Notes: generated from the sequence alone by a model not told the origin. A DNA stretch of 60,736 nt from Treponema sp. (GCA_017617115.1 JAFZXA010000142.1:1-60736), one strand, 5' to 3'; positions 45,784 through 55,478 are shown, numbered from the stretch's first letter. A program made the numbers and translations.

Positions 45784-46335
45784 ATGGTCTGTACAAAAAG
45801 ATTTTTTATTATTTTTCTTTTTCTTACCGCTCCTTTTTTTTGTATCTATGCACAAAACACTTCTGATGATATTCATCACAATCCGTGGGAGCTTATAATT
45901 TACAGGCCGCAGAACAACGGAGATTTGAATTATGTACGCTGCTGGATAAAGCTTGAAGATGCCCAGACCGGCGAAGATGTTACTTATACAAAAGCAAAAG
46001 CAACTTATGAATGGGCAAGCATTCCCGATAGAGTAAATTATTACCAGAAGACTTATTACCTTGATGGCGGCATGGCAGCACACTTAAATCTTCAAAAAGG
46101 AAAATACAACATTACAGTTTATACGCCAAAAGACAAAGCCGGATATTTTACAAGCCAGAACCCGTGCAGTAACGAAGGCGACTGGCTTTCAAATACATTT
46201 TATTATGATACTGAAAATCCAACAAAAGTTATTTTTGTAGTTCCAACTGCAGACGACAACGGCTTTTATAATGGCGGCTGGTACATTGACTACAAGGCTC
46301 CTAAGTATTATAAAATGACAATTCCAAAGTATTAG
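45784..46335 (+). CDS. Small secreted protein, unknown function
   Basis: About 183 residues from the ATG at 45784 (an in-frame TTG at 45778 is possible; neither has a clear ribosome site). Signal peptide FFIIFLFLTAPFFCIYAQ. The mature part is a compact beta-rich domain with many Tyr and Trp (NPWELIIYRP, YVRCWIKLEDAQTGEDV, LNLQKGKYNITVYTPKDKAG, NGGWYIDYKAPKYYKM), reminiscent of transthyretin/carboxypeptidase-regulatory sandwiches. It is followed by the CapA-like gene 25 bases on. No family recognised. Confidence 0.72.
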   Translation: MVCTKRFFIIFLFLTAPFFCIYAQNTSDDIHHNPWELIIYRPQNNGDLNYVRCWIKLEDAQTGEDVTYTKAKATYEWASIPDRVNYYQKTYYLDGGMAAHLNLQKGKYNITVYTPKDKAGYFTSQNPCSNEGDWLSNTFYYDTENPTKVIFVVPTADDNGFYNGGWYIDYKAPKYYKMTIPKY

Positions 46336-46360
46336 TTTTTATGATATATTATTAATACTT

Positions 46361-47602
46361 GTGAATTTTTTACGTAAAAACCAGTTTTTATTTATAACGT
46401 CTCTTTTTGCAGCCTTCCTGATTTTTTCCTGCGGCACTACTAAGGTTGAACTGCCGGAACCAGTTCCGGAAGAAACAGAAATTACAGAACCTGAAGAAGC
46501 TCTTGAAACACAAATTGTTGAAGAAGACGACGGAACCATCTCTCTGCTTTTTGCGGGAGACATTATGGCGCACAGCGTAAATTATGCAATTTCTGATTAT
46601 CCAAAAATCTGGCGCGATGTAAAATATATTATTGAACCTGCAGACCTTGCGTTTGCAAATATAGAATCTCCTGTTGACGATACACAACGCCCTCATACAT
46701 GGCCAAACTTCAATATGCCGCAAGCCTACATAGAAGCCGCAATTGATGCCGGCTTTGATGTTTTTTCGTTGTGCAATAATCACACAAATGACCAGGGCTT
46801 GAACGGAATTAAAGAAACTGTAAAAACAACAGAACGACTTATTGAACGTTCAAAAGCACGTGGCGAAAACATTTATTTTTCAGGACTCAAAGATGGCAAA
46901 AAGGCAGAGCTTACTTATAATCTTATAGAAAAGAAAGGCTGGAAGATTTTATTTTTGCCTGTTACTGAAATTTTAAACCAGCCGTCTTATTCTGATTATA
47001 TAAACTATATAGAAAATTCAGATGCCGCCCGCAATGCCTTTATAAAAAAAGTAAAGGAACTTCGTGAACAAAATCCCTGCGATTTATTTGTAATTTCAAT
47101 ACATGCTTATGAGGTTGAATATACACGAAACATTCCAGAATCGCGTGACACCTATTATATGCAGTTGCTTGAGGCTGGAGCCGATATTGTGTGGTCAAAT
47201 CATGCGCACATAATTAAAGACCGCAAATACATTTTTTATCACGAAACAAATTCACAGAAAGTTATTATGTTTGCAAACGGAAACACAATAAGCGGGCAGA
47301 GAACAGAACCTCAGTTAACTTCCACAAATCCAACCGGTGAACGCGACAACACAGGCGATGGTCTTATGGTAAAGCTCACCTTCAAAAAACAGGAAAACGG
47401 GAACCCGCCTACCCTTATTAATTCCGAAAACTTTTTTATAACAACATATATCAATACTGCCAGCGAATATGTAGTTAAGCCCCTTACTCAAGAATTCATT
47501 GATTATCTTTGGGATGTTCCTCGTTCGAACTGGGCAAAATACATAAAACGCCGCATTGAAATAAATAATAAATACACAAAGGATTATATTGTATGGCAAT
47601 AG
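46361..47602 (+). CDS. CapA/PgsA-like metallophosphatase-fold lipoprotein
   Basis: A 413-residue lipoprotein (start GTG; lipobox LIFSCG, Cys about 24; acidic Pro/Glu linker). The CapA domain begins at about residue 62 with LLFAGDIMAHS and continues with ADLAFANIESPV, FDVFSLCNNHTNDQG and DIVWSNHAHIIKD, giving the Asp, Asn and His metal ligands of the calcineurin-like fold. Characterised relatives act in poly-gamma-glutamate capsule formation, but no other capsule genes are near, so a cell-envelope phosphoesterase is an equal option. No ribosome site is visible at the GTG. It overlaps the helicase gene by 10 bases. Confidence 0.87.
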   Translation: MNFLRKNQFLFITSLFAAFLIFSCGTTKVELPEPVPEETEITEPEEALETQIVEEDDGTISLLFAGDIMAHSVNYAISDYPKIWRDVKYIIEPADLAFANIESPVDDTQRPHTWPNFNMPQAYIEAAIDAGFDVFSLCNNHTNDQGLNGIKETVKTTERLIERSKARGENIYFSGLKDGKKAELTYNLIEKKGWKILFLPVTEILNQPSYSDYINYIENSDAARNAFIKKVKELREQNPCDLFVISIHAYEVEYTRNIPESRDTYYMQLLEAGADIVWSNHAHIIKDRKYIFYHETNSQKVIMFANGNTISGQRTEPQLTSTNPTGERDNTGDGLMVKLTFKKQENGNPPTLINSENFFITTYINTASEYVVKPLTQEFIDYLWDVPRSNWAKYIKRRIEINNKYTKDYIVWQ

Positions 47603-50211
47603 ATTATAAGTCGCTGCCTGTTTATGAACAGAAACAAAAAATACTCGACTGCATGGAAAATAATAAAGTCGTAATTGTAGAAAGTCCAACTGGTTCGGGT
47701 AAAACAACACAGATTCCGGTTATTTTATACGAAGCAGGTTATGCAACAAACGGAATGATAGCTGTAACCCAGCCAAGACGAATTGCGGCTTTGAGTGTCA
47801 GTGAATTTATAGCAAAACAGATGAATACACCATACCCGGGACTCGTAGGGTACAAAATGCGCTTTGAAGATAAAACCGGTCCTGACACCCGCATTAAAAT
47901 TATGACCGACGGAATCTTACTTCAGGAAATGAAGCTGGACCCGTGGCTCAGTAAATACAGTGTTGTAATGGTGGATGAAGCTCATGAACGAAGCTTGAAT
48001 ATTGATTTTATTCTTGGACTTCTTAAACGAGTGCTTAAGGAACGTTCCGATTTTCATGTAATAGTTTCTTCAGCAACAATGAACACTCAGGCCTTCAGCG
48101 AATATTTTGACGGTGCACCTATTGTTTCAATTGACACAATTACCTACCCTGTTAGTGTAATTTACGACCCTATTCAAGGCGGTGCCACAACTGCCACAGA
48201 AGCTGGCTGCGACATTCTTTTAAGTAAGATTTGTGCAACTGTAGACCGCGTACTTGATAACGATGAAGGAAGTGATATAAACGGCGGAATACTCATTTTT
48301 CTTCCTGGTGAAAAAATTATTAAGGATTGTGTGGAACGGCTGCTTCACTGCCCTTTCAGCAGACATTTACATATTATGCCTTTATACGGTCGTCTTGCAA
48401 AGGAAGAACAGGAACGCGTTTTTGAAGACCCGCCTGCAGGAAAGAAAAAGGTTATCGTAACAACAAACATTGCCGAAACTTCTGTTACTATTCATGATAT
48501 TACAACTGTAATTGATTCAGGTCTTGCAAAACTGAACTTTTATAGTCCGCGCACTTTTACTTCAAGCTTAAACGAAACTCCTGTTTCAAAGGCAAGCTGC
48601 AACCAGCGAAAAGGTCGTGCCGGTCGAACACATGAGGGAACCTGCTACCGTCTTTACAGCCGCAAAGATTTTGAAGCCCGCCCTCTTTATACAACAGAAG
48701 AAATCTACCGCACCGATTTAAGTGAAGTTGTTCTTAGAATGGCAGAGCTTGGCATAACCGATTTTTATAATTTTGATTTTATTGCATCTCCTGGCCGCGA
48801 AGGAATTATTGGCGCCGTAGATACTCTTCACATGCTTGGTGCTCTTGACGATGACAACACTCTTTCGGCAATTGGTAAGATGATGGTAATATTCCCGCTT
48901 GAACCGCGCATAAGCCGTATTATTGTTGAGTCTATTATGCGGTTCCCTGATGTTATTGAAAAGACACTTATTGCCGCTGCTTTTCTTAGTGCAAACTCTC
49001 CTTTTATTCTACCACCTAATGAAGAAATGGAAGCACGCAAAGCACATCACCGTTTCCGCGATATGCAGGGAGATTTTGGAACTTATATAAATCTTTTCCG
49101 CGCATACAAACAGACAGACAACCGTGAAAAGTTCTGCAAAAAAAATTATCTTGATGAACGCGTAATGGCCGAAATTGACAACATTAAATGGCAGCTTGGC
49201 GAAATTGTAGGCGAAAAACTTGGACTTCCTATTGTAGAAAACGGTGGCAACATGAGTGATTACCTTTGCTGTATTGCAGCGGGAATGATTCAGTTTGTAT
49301 GTATTCGAACCGGCCGCGAAAATTACCGTTCCCTTACGGCAGACCATATATGCATTCACCCGGGTTCTGTAATGTTCCGTCAGGATCCTCTTTTTATTGT
49401 TGCCGGAGAAATTGTCCGCACAAGCCGCATTTTTGCAATGAGTGTTTCACCTCTTACAAAGCCTATGCTTGATATTATAAATCCAAAGCTGTTTGAACGG
49501 TTGAAGGCAACCCAGCGGTCCCTGAGGCTCTCGAAAGGGCAAGAAGAGGAAGACACGGGTCATGCTGAACTTGTTTCAGCATCTGCGAATACAAAAAAGA
49601 GATCCCGAAACAAGTTCGGTATGACGGATACTTCTAAAGGGATGCCGGATACAGCATCTGCCCTTTCGCTTGGCGACTTTGTTTTTGAAACTGTCAAAAT
49701 CAAGGGAAAGAAAACAGCCCTTCTTCCATTGGAATATTTAACTCTTGCTGTAAAAACCGAAAAAGACAAAAACAAGCTTAATGCCTGTGCGAATCTTCGC
49801 GGTCAGATAAAAATCAAAAATTACGGCCCCCTTATGGACGGCGAAAAAATGGGCACAATTATAAACGCTGTTCAGAATCTTGACCTTATGCCTCTTGCCG
49901 AAAAACGCTGGAGCCGTAAGCTCAATGCAAACATTTATGACCCTGTTGGCAAAGAAAGCCTTGTCGATTCCCTTGACTGGATTATGCACACCGCAATTGC
50001 AAAACAAAAAAATAAGGAGTGCGGCTTTATAACCCTTTACAACGATGGCAGCGGTAACTACTGGTACAAGGTAACAAGAGGCTTTAACACTGCTCTTACA
50101 GAATCACACCACAGTCTTGAAACTCTTATTGAAGAAAATGTTGAGTTTACTCATGAGGAAGAACAGAAAATTAACGGAGTTCTGGCACTAGTGAATAAGT
50201 TGTATGAGTAA
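47593..50211 (+). CDS. hrpA: HrpA-like DEAH-box helicase carrying a translated repeat
   Basis: An 872-residue DEAH RNA helicase. Motif I is SPTGSGKTTQ (31-40), motif II DEAH (128-131), SSATMN is motif III, and QRKGRAGRTHEG is motif VI. HA2 and OB-like domains follow. It is shorter than enterobacterial HrpA (about 1300). Residues about 642-692 are coded by palindromic dispersed repeats (GHAELVSASAN...SRNKFGMTD), inserted in frame between the OB region and GDFVFETVKIKGKKTALLP. The protein likely tolerates this surface linker. Function in RNA remodelling is inferred from the family. Confidence 0.93.
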   Translation: MAIDYKSLPVYEQKQKILDCMENNKVVIVESPTGSGKTTQIPVILYEAGYATNGMIAVTQPRRIAALSVSEFIAKQMNTPYPGLVGYKMRFEDKTGPDTRIKIMTDGILLQEMKLDPWLSKYSVVMVDEAHERSLNIDFILGLLKRVLKERSDFHVIVSSATMNTQAFSEYFDGAPIVSIDTITYPVSVIYDPIQGGATTATEAGCDILLSKICATVDRVLDNDEGSDINGGILIFLPGEKIIKDCVERLLHCPFSRHLHIMPLYGRLAKEEQERVFEDPPAGKKKVIVTTNIAETSVTIHDITTVIDSGLAKLNFYSPRTFTSSLNETPVSKASCNQRKGRAGRTHEGTCYRLYSRKDFEARPLYTTEEIYRTDLSEVVLRMAELGITDFYNFDFIASPGREGIIGAVDTLHMLGALDDDNTLSAIGKMMVIFPLEPRISRIIVESIMRFPDVIEKTLIAAAFLSANSPFILPPNEEMEARKAHHRFRDMQGDFGTYINLFRAYKQTDNREKFCKKNYLDERVMAEIDNIKWQLGEIVGEKLGLPIVENGGNMSDYLCCIAAGMIQFVCIRTGRENYRSLTADHICIHPGSVMFRQDPLFIVAGEIVRTSRIFAMSVSPLTKPMLDIINPKLFERLKATQRSLRLSKGQEEEDTGHAELVSASANTKKRSRNKFGMTDTSKGMPDTASALSLGDFVFETVKIKGKKTALLPLEYLTLAVKTEKDKNKLNACANLRGQIKIKNYGPLMDGEKMGTIINAVQNLDLMPLAEKRWSRKLNANIYDPVGKESLVDSLDWIMHTAIAKQKNKECGFITLYNDGSGNYWYKVTRGFNTALTESHHSLETLIEENVEFTHEEEQKINGVLALVNKLYE
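49518..49668. repeat. Composite palindromic repeats inside the helicase gene
   Basis: Inner element 49559-49625: two 26-base arms (49559-49584 and 49600-49625), GTCATGCTGAACTTGTTTC... with its reverse complement, matching at 22 of 26 positions. An outer 10-bp pair, CGAAAGGGCA (49532-49541) and TGCCCTTTCG (49659-49668), and a GGTCCCTGAGGCTCTCGAAA block (49518 on) belong to a second known dispersed type. All of it is translated without a stop. Confidence 0.85.
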
Positions 50212-50212
50212 A

Positions 50213-51691
50213 TTACTTAGCATCAGCGTTTTTGTTTTCTTCTTCCTCAATTCCTAACAATTTTTGAGCCCTTGTCTTATTAGAGCTTGATTTCTTTTCA
50301 TTGGCAATTGTATTAACGTAGGCTTCGAGTGAAGAAGATTTTTTCTGTTTGTACATATCAAGTCCAAGCGAAATTGTAGTTGCATCTTTTGACTGCAAAT
50401 ATAAAGCAGCAACTTCGTCATAAGAACTCTTGTAATTTTTTACCATTTCCTTTGCAATGGCGTAGCGCAAATCCTTTCGTTTGTCGTCGGTTGCAACTGT
50501 TTTTGCAAGGTCAATTATTTCTTTTTCGCCAACATGATCTTCGGCAAGCAGAACTTCAACAATTTTCTTTTTTGTTCCGTCTGCAACTTTTTTATCCTGA
50601 AGCTGTGCAATTAAAAAATCATTTCCTTCATCTGTATTAAGTGCTGCCAGGGCTGTATAGCTTTCTTCTTTAATAAGTTTTTCAGAATCATTTTTTGCAC
50701 GGTAAATCAAATATGGAACAGCATCTTTTGTTTTGTTTTCTTTTACTGTGCGGATTGCTTCCTGTCTTACACGCCAGTTTTCATCACGAATTGCCTGAAT
50801 AATAGTTGCTTTTGCTTCTACAACATCTGGAAAATGACTTAAACCCTTTACAACATACTGCCTTAAGTACGGATCTGTTGCATCAAAATGTCTTACTAAA
50901 ACCGGGACAGATTTTTCTACTTCCATAAGTCCAAGACTTTCTGCCGCATACATTCGTACAAAAGAGTTTTCATCATCATTATCAAGAATATCAACAAGCT
51001 TGTCCCAGGTTTCTACTGCATGCATTTTTCCGCAGTTGCGCATAAGCGTCTGACGCTGCGCATCAGAAAGGTCATCCCGTTCAAGATATTCAACAAGGAA
51101 CATCGCCTCTTCAGGGCCACCAATGTCTCCTAGTGTTGCAATTGCATCGGTAAAATAATTTTCGTTTTCACTTTCAATAAGATTTATTACAGCAGGAATT
51201 GCAGCTGTAGTTTTTACTGCACTTATATACTGGAATGTTGCCTTTACAACTGCATTTGTTTCATCATAAGGATCATTTAAAAGGTCTACGGCATAATCTT
51301 CAAGACAAGGATCTTCTGCCTTTGTAAAATATTTGAGTACCTTTTCCTTTATAGTTGAGCTTTTTGTTACCTGAAACAAATCATAGATTTCTTCGGTAAA
51401 ACGCGGGTCATCATTTTTTAAGAGTGTGTCCAGAAGTGTAGAAATTTCTGAAGGAAGTCCATAGCGGATTGTATTACGGTTGTTTTCTTCATCGTCTGGA
51501 GTTTCATCTTTTTCGGCAGCGGCAGCAGCTTTTTCCTGGTCAATTGGTTTTGGTCGTTTTGCAGCAGGCACTTCGGCATAACCGCCTTTTGAAGCAACTA
51601 CTGTTGGAGTGTCGTTATCGGAGTCGGTGTCCTGGGCAAAACAAATGCCGGCTAAACCTAATATCAAAAGAACTAATAATAATTTTCTCAT
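50213..51691 (-). CDS. Secreted HEAT-repeat protein
   Basis: A 492-residue exported protein with a signal peptide (RKLLLVLLILGLAGICFAQ). An Asp/Glu/Ala-rich linker precedes a long series of helical HEAT-type repeats from about residue 75 to 460, for example SFVRMYAAESLGLMEVEKSVPVLVRHF and NWRVRQEAIRTVKENKTKDAVPYLI. A periplasmic binding scaffold is likely. It overlaps tgt by 4 bases (ATGA) and closes the dut-lptF-lptG-tgt run. It converges on the helicase gene with a one-base gap and no terminator between. Confidence 0.85.
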   Translation of the reverse strand: MRKLLLVLLILGLAGICFAQDTDSDNDTPTVVASKGGYAEVPAAKRPKPIDQEKAAAAAEKDETPDDEENNRNTIRYGLPSEISTLLDTLLKNDDPRFTEEIYDLFQVTKSSTIKEKVLKYFTKAEDPCLEDYAVDLLNDPYDETNAVVKATFQYISAVKTTAAIPAVINLIESENENYFTDAIATLGDIGGPEEAMFLVEYLERDDLSDAQRQTLMRNCGKMHAVETWDKLVDILDNDDENSFVRMYAAESLGLMEVEKSVPVLVRHFDATDPYLRQYVVKGLSHFPDVVEAKATIIQAIRDENWRVRQEAIRTVKENKTKDAVPYLIYRAKNDSEKLIKEESYTALAALNTDEGNDFLIAQLQDKKVADGTKKKIVEVLLAEDHVGEKEIIDLAKTVATDDKRKDLRYAIAKEMVKNYKSSYDEVAALYLQSKDATTISLGLDMYKQKKSSSLEAYVNTIANEKKSSSNKTRAQKLLGIEEEENKNADAK

Positions 51692-52815
51692 ACGCCTTCC
51701 TTGAACCTTTCCAAAAAATCCTTCTTATATTCTTCAAAACGGTCTTCATTTATTGCTGCACGTATTTCATACATCATATTCTGAAGAAAATACAGATTAT
51801 GGTACGAAGCAAGTATGCAGCTAAGGATTTCCTGTTCTTTAAACAGATGTCTTAAATAACTTCGGGAATAAGTGCGGCAAACTTTACAATTACATTGTGG
51901 ATCTATAGGTCCAAAATCGTGTGTAAAACGCTCCTGTTTTATAGAAAGATTTCCGTGATGTGTAAAATATGAGCCGTTTCTTGCATTTCTTGTTGGAAGT
52001 ACGCAGTCAAACATATCAACTCCGGCAGCTACTGCATCAAGAATATATTCCGGAGTACCAATTCCCATAACGTATTTTGGTTTTGACTCCGGCAAATACT
52101 GGCAGGTGTAATTCATAAAATGAACAAACTCTTCGTGCGGTTCCCCTACACTTAAGCCGCCTATTGCAATACCAGGCATATCAAGAGACGAAACAAATTC
52201 GGCACTTTGCTTACGAAGATCTTCACTAAAATGCCCTTGAACAATCGGGAAAAGCACACCTTTATAACCCTGCTCCACTGCACTTTCCCATTCCTTTTTT
52301 GCCCTAAGAAGCCAGTCGCTCGTAATCCGCAGTGCCTTTTCTGCAGCTTTTCGTGGTTCCTCGTAGCCTGTACAAACATCAAGCTGCATCTGAATATCGG
52401 AGTTGAATTTTACCTGAGTCTGAACAACATTTTCGGGAGTAAACAGATGATAGCTTCCATCAATATTGCTCTGAAACTTTACACCTTCATCTGTAATTTT
52501 ACGAAGCTTACTTAATGAAAAAACCTGAAATCCGCCTGAATCGGTCAAAAAGTTGCGGTCCCATTTTGAAAAGCCGTGCAAGCCGCCTGCTTCCTGAATT
52601 AAGTCTGCACCCGGGCGCAAAAAAAGATGATATGTATTTGCAAGAATAATTTCAAATTCAATTTCGCGCAAAAAGTCGTTTGGCATTGCCTTTACAGTTG
52701 CGTTTGTACCAACAGGCATAAAAACAGGAGTCTGCACATCGCCATGAGGAAGATGAAGCACACCGGTACGCGCCTTGCCGTCTGAGGAAGAATGTTTTAT
52801 ATCAAAAATGCTCAT
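51688..52815 (-). CDS. tgt: Queuine tRNA-ribosyltransferase (bacterial TGT)
   Basis: A 375-residue TGT, which swaps guanine-34 for preQ1 in tRNAs with GUN anticodons. The features are LTDSGGFQVFSL (substrate pocket Asp), IAIGGLSVGE, the nucleophile Asp in GVDMFDCVLPTR, and the zinc site CNCKVC with a later His. Full length. It follows lptG by 3 bases. No queA or queuosine synthesis gene is in the window. Confidence 0.97.
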   Translation of the reverse strand: MSIFDIKHSSSDGKARTGVLHLPHGDVQTPVFMPVGTNATVKAMPNDFLREIEFEIILANTYHLFLRPGADLIQEAGGLHGFSKWDRNFLTDSGGFQVFSLSKLRKITDEGVKFQSNIDGSYHLFTPENVVQTQVKFNSDIQMQLDVCTGYEEPRKAAEKALRITSDWLLRAKKEWESAVEQGYKGVLFPIVQGHFSEDLRKQSAEFVSSLDMPGIAIGGLSVGEPHEEFVHFMNYTCQYLPESKPKYVMGIGTPEYILDAVAAGVDMFDCVLPTRNARNGSYFTHHGNLSIKQERFTHDFGPIDPQCNCKVCRTYSRSYLRHLFKEQEILSCILASYHNLYFLQNMMYEIRAAINEDRFEEYKKDFLERFKEGV

Positions 52816-52818
52816 TCT

Positions 52819-53895
52819 TTACGTCCTGCTATACTTTAATAAAAATCCTGCTATAAACAGGAATACAATATCTGGCAGCCACGCTCCCATAAACGGATTC
52901 ATAACTCCTGTTTTTGCCAGAACCATTGTTACCATCTGGAATACATAAAATAAAACAACCGAGGCAATAGAAAGTGACAAACTAATCAGAAGAACATTTT
53001 TGCGGGTTTTACCGGTTACTCCAACTGCAAGAAAAGCAGAAATAAGCAGAATAAACGGAAACGCAAATTTTTTGTAATAAACCGAAAGCGGCTCGTTATA
53101 TGGAAGTCCTGCTTTTTTAAGATGGTTTATATATAATTTTGCATCTGCCGCATTTACACTGGCAACATCGACAGTTGTCTTTCGGAATATTTCATAACTT
53201 TCGGTAAGCTGCTCTTTAAAACGGTCAGAAACTGTTGTTCTTACAAGCGTTTCTCCATTATTTTCAAATTGTACTGCACCAGAGATTTCCCAAATCTGCT
53301 GTTCTTCATTCCAAAGCGCTTCGTTAGCATGAATAATTGCTTCAAGCTTTTTGTTATCATCACGGAAAATAAAAAATACATTTTCAAGTCTTTTTGTTGT
53401 ATCGCGGTAACGGCGTGCCTTATAAATAACCTTTGCCGATTCAGACAAAACAACAATATTATCATTATTTGCCGATTCCTGCTGGTCAAGCAGAAGATTC
53501 TGAAGGTTTGTTTTTTGTTCAAGCGTAGTTACAACAAGCTTATCTTCCAGAAAAAACATACCTATTGAAAGCAATATTCCAACAACAAAGACAGGCATTA
53601 CAAAACGAAAAAGCGAAACTCCAGAAGCGAAAATTGCTTCCATTTCGTTCTTGGCATATAAATCACTTAAGATATAAGTTACCGAAAACAAGAATGCAAT
53701 TGGAGCTGAATACCATATAGTTTTTGGAACATATAAAAGCATTACCTTAAAAACATCACGGGCGGGAGCTTCCATTTCAAGGTAACGCGAAATATTCATA
53801 AACAAATCAACAAGATTCAAAATAAGAGAAATAAAAATAAGTGAAACAACAAAGAAAGGTATAAGTTTTCTTAAAATATACTGAACAAACTTCAC
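52819..53895 (-). CDS. lptG: LptG/LptF-family permease (YjgP/YjgQ), second
   Basis: A 358-residue permease of the LptFG family: helices at about 10-30, 55-80 and 95-120, a periplasmic jellyroll domain (about 125-265), then three C-terminal helices. KNEMEAIFASGVSLFRFVMP is the conserved coupling segment next to the third helix. It pairs with the upstream paralogue (10-base gap). In LPS-making bacteria the pair lifts LPS from the inner membrane with LptB, which is not in the window. LptF or LptG identity is by order only. Confidence 0.88.
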   Translation of the reverse strand: MKFVQYILRKLIPFFVVSLIFISLILNLVDLFMNISRYLEMEAPARDVFKVMLLYVPKTIWYSAPIAFLFSVTYILSDLYAKNEMEAIFASGVSLFRFVMPVFVVGILLSIGMFFLEDKLVVTTLEQKTNLQNLLLDQQESANNDNIVVLSESAKVIYKARRYRDTTKRLENVFFIFRDDNKKLEAIIHANEALWNEEQQIWEISGAVQFENNGETLVRTTVSDRFKEQLTESYEIFRKTTVDVASVNAADAKLYINHLKKAGLPYNEPLSVYYKKFAFPFILLISAFLAVGVTGKTRKNVLLISLSLSIASVVLFYVFQMVTMVLAKTGVMNPFMGAWLPDIVFLFIAGFLLKYSRT

Positions 53896-53905
53896 TTCTT
53901 CTCTC

Positions 53906-55045
53906 CTATTTTCTTATAAGATTTATACACAAGAGCGCAGCAACAACAGCCATTAATATATTAGGCACCCATATACAAAGGAATGCATCAAGATTTACAC
54001 GAGTAACAAGAAGCTGCCCCGAAATTTGCATTGCCCAATAAAGTACACAAATTACAATGCCTGTAAAAAGTCCCATTGTCAAACCATTGTGTTTTCCGAA
54101 CAAGAACGCAATTGAAAAAGCAAGGAACGCAAAAAAGATTGAACCAAACGGAATTGCAAACTTTTTATAATATTCCATCATCCAGGTGTTTATGCGCATT
54201 GGGTCTTCGTCGGGGTCGGCTTTCATAGAAACAATTTCTTTATGTAAATCATAAAAGGTCATCTCACGAGGATTTTTTCCACTGCGGCCTGTTATTGTTG
54301 AATCAAATATATTAAGTACCGTTTTTTCGGCAGAAAGCACATCGTAATTTGAAAAATCTTTAAGGTCAAAGGTTGTCATAATTGATTCAGACATATCAAG
54401 CTGCAAAAGCACACCCTGATTTTTTGCACCTGTAAGAATTGAATCTCCTGCAACAATTATTGTTTCTTCGTTTGTATCTCGTTTTGTAAAAAATATGATA
54501 TCAGAAACATCAGAACCATTTACATCACCAATTACTACTGTGGAGCTTCCAATTTGTTTTACACTGTTTGGTTCAAGAACAACCGAAGGATTCGACCTCA
54601 TGATTTTTCTGTACAGCTCATTGTATTTTATTGTTCCAAGCGGTAAAAGATAATCGTTTACAAAAAATGACGCAAGCGAAATTGCCATGCCAAGCAAAAG
54701 AACAGGGTACAAAATGGAACGAAAGCTAAAACCCGAAGCCCTGAAAATAAGAATTTCATTATCGCTCGCCATTCGGCCAAGACACATTAAAAAACCTACA
54801 AGAGTTGCAAAAGGTGCAGACTGGGCAATAAGAGCCGGCATACTGTAAATCATTATTTTTGCAACATCATTAAACGGAGCCCGTTTTGAAAGCATATCTT
54901 CGCCAATTAAAAGAATCTGGTTTGCAAAAAATACAACAAACAAAAATGCAAAGCAGATAAGGAAGTAATAAAAAAGCTCCTTGTAGAGATATTTAATTAA
55001 AATGCCCCTTCCCAGTTTAGAAGGCTTAGACGCCTGTAGAGCCAA
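53906..55045 (-). CDS. lptF: LptF/LptG-family permease (YjgP/YjgQ), first
   Basis: A 379-residue permease of the same design, with SDNEILIFRASGFSFRSILYPV as the coupling segment and three C-terminal helices. The start codon is TTG at 55045, inside the end of dut, with AGGAG nine bases upstream; the overlap with dut is 20 bases. Together with lptG and the lptD homologue this gives three parts of an LPS-type bridge in a lineage thought to lack LPS. Confidence 0.87.
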   Translation of the reverse strand: MALQASKPSKLGRGILIKYLYKELFYYFLICFAFLFVVFFANQILLIGEDMLSKRAPFNDVAKIMIYSMPALIAQSAPFATLVGFLMCLGRMASDNEILIFRASGFSFRSILYPVLLLGMAISLASFFVNDYLLPLGTIKYNELYRKIMRSNPSVVLEPNSVKQIGSSTVVIGDVNGSDVSDIIFFTKRDTNEETIIVAGDSILTGAKNQGVLLQLDMSESIMTTFDLKDFSNYDVLSAEKTVLNIFDSTITGRSGKNPREMTFYDLHKEIVSMKADPDEDPMRINTWMMEYYKKFAIPFGSIFFAFLAFSIAFLFGKHNGLTMGLFTGIVICVLYWAMQISGQLLVTRVNLDAFLCIWVPNILMAVVAALLCINLIRK

Positions 55046-55466
55046 AACCCTTTTCTCCTCGTTCGGTATCAGATAAAGAATCTGTCAGTTTAAAATCGGC
55101 AACAGTAACCGGGCTAACAATTATTTGAGCAATGCGTTCGCCGTTATTTACAACAAAAGCAGAAGCACCAAGATTAATAAGAATTATTTTAAGTTCTCCA
55201 CGATAATCACTGTCTATAGTTCCGGGAGTATTTAAAACTGTTATGCCGTTTTTTGCAGCAAGCCCCGAACGCGGACGAACCTGAATTTCGTACCCCTGAG
55301 GAATTTCAAAAAAAAGACCTGTTGGAATCATTACAAAGGAACCGGGTGCAATTGTAACCGGCTCTGTCAAAAACGCACAAACATCAGCACCTGCAGCACC
55401 TTCTGTCTTATAAGAAGGAACCACTGCTCCTTTTTGCGCAACCATTTTTACTTCGATTTTATTCAT
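55026..55466 (-). CDS. dut: dUTP diphosphatase (trimeric)
   Basis: A 146-residue dUTPase converting dUTP to dUMP. All five motifs of the trimeric type are present: AGADVCA, PRSGLAAKNGI, NTPGTIDSDYRGEL, NNGERIAQIIV, and the C-terminal Gly-rich ERGEKGFGSTGV. Full length. It lies 12 bases after the EAL gene and overlaps lptF. No ribosome-binding site is obvious. Confidence 0.97.
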   Translation of the reverse strand: MNKIEVKMVAQKGAVVPSYKTEGAAGADVCAFLTEPVTIAPGSFVMIPTGLFFEIPQGYEIQVRPRSGLAAKNGITVLNTPGTIDSDYRGELKIILINLGASAFVVNNGERIAQIIVSPVTVADFKLTDSLSDTERGEKGFGSTGV

Positions 55467-55478
55467 ACTATAACTATA

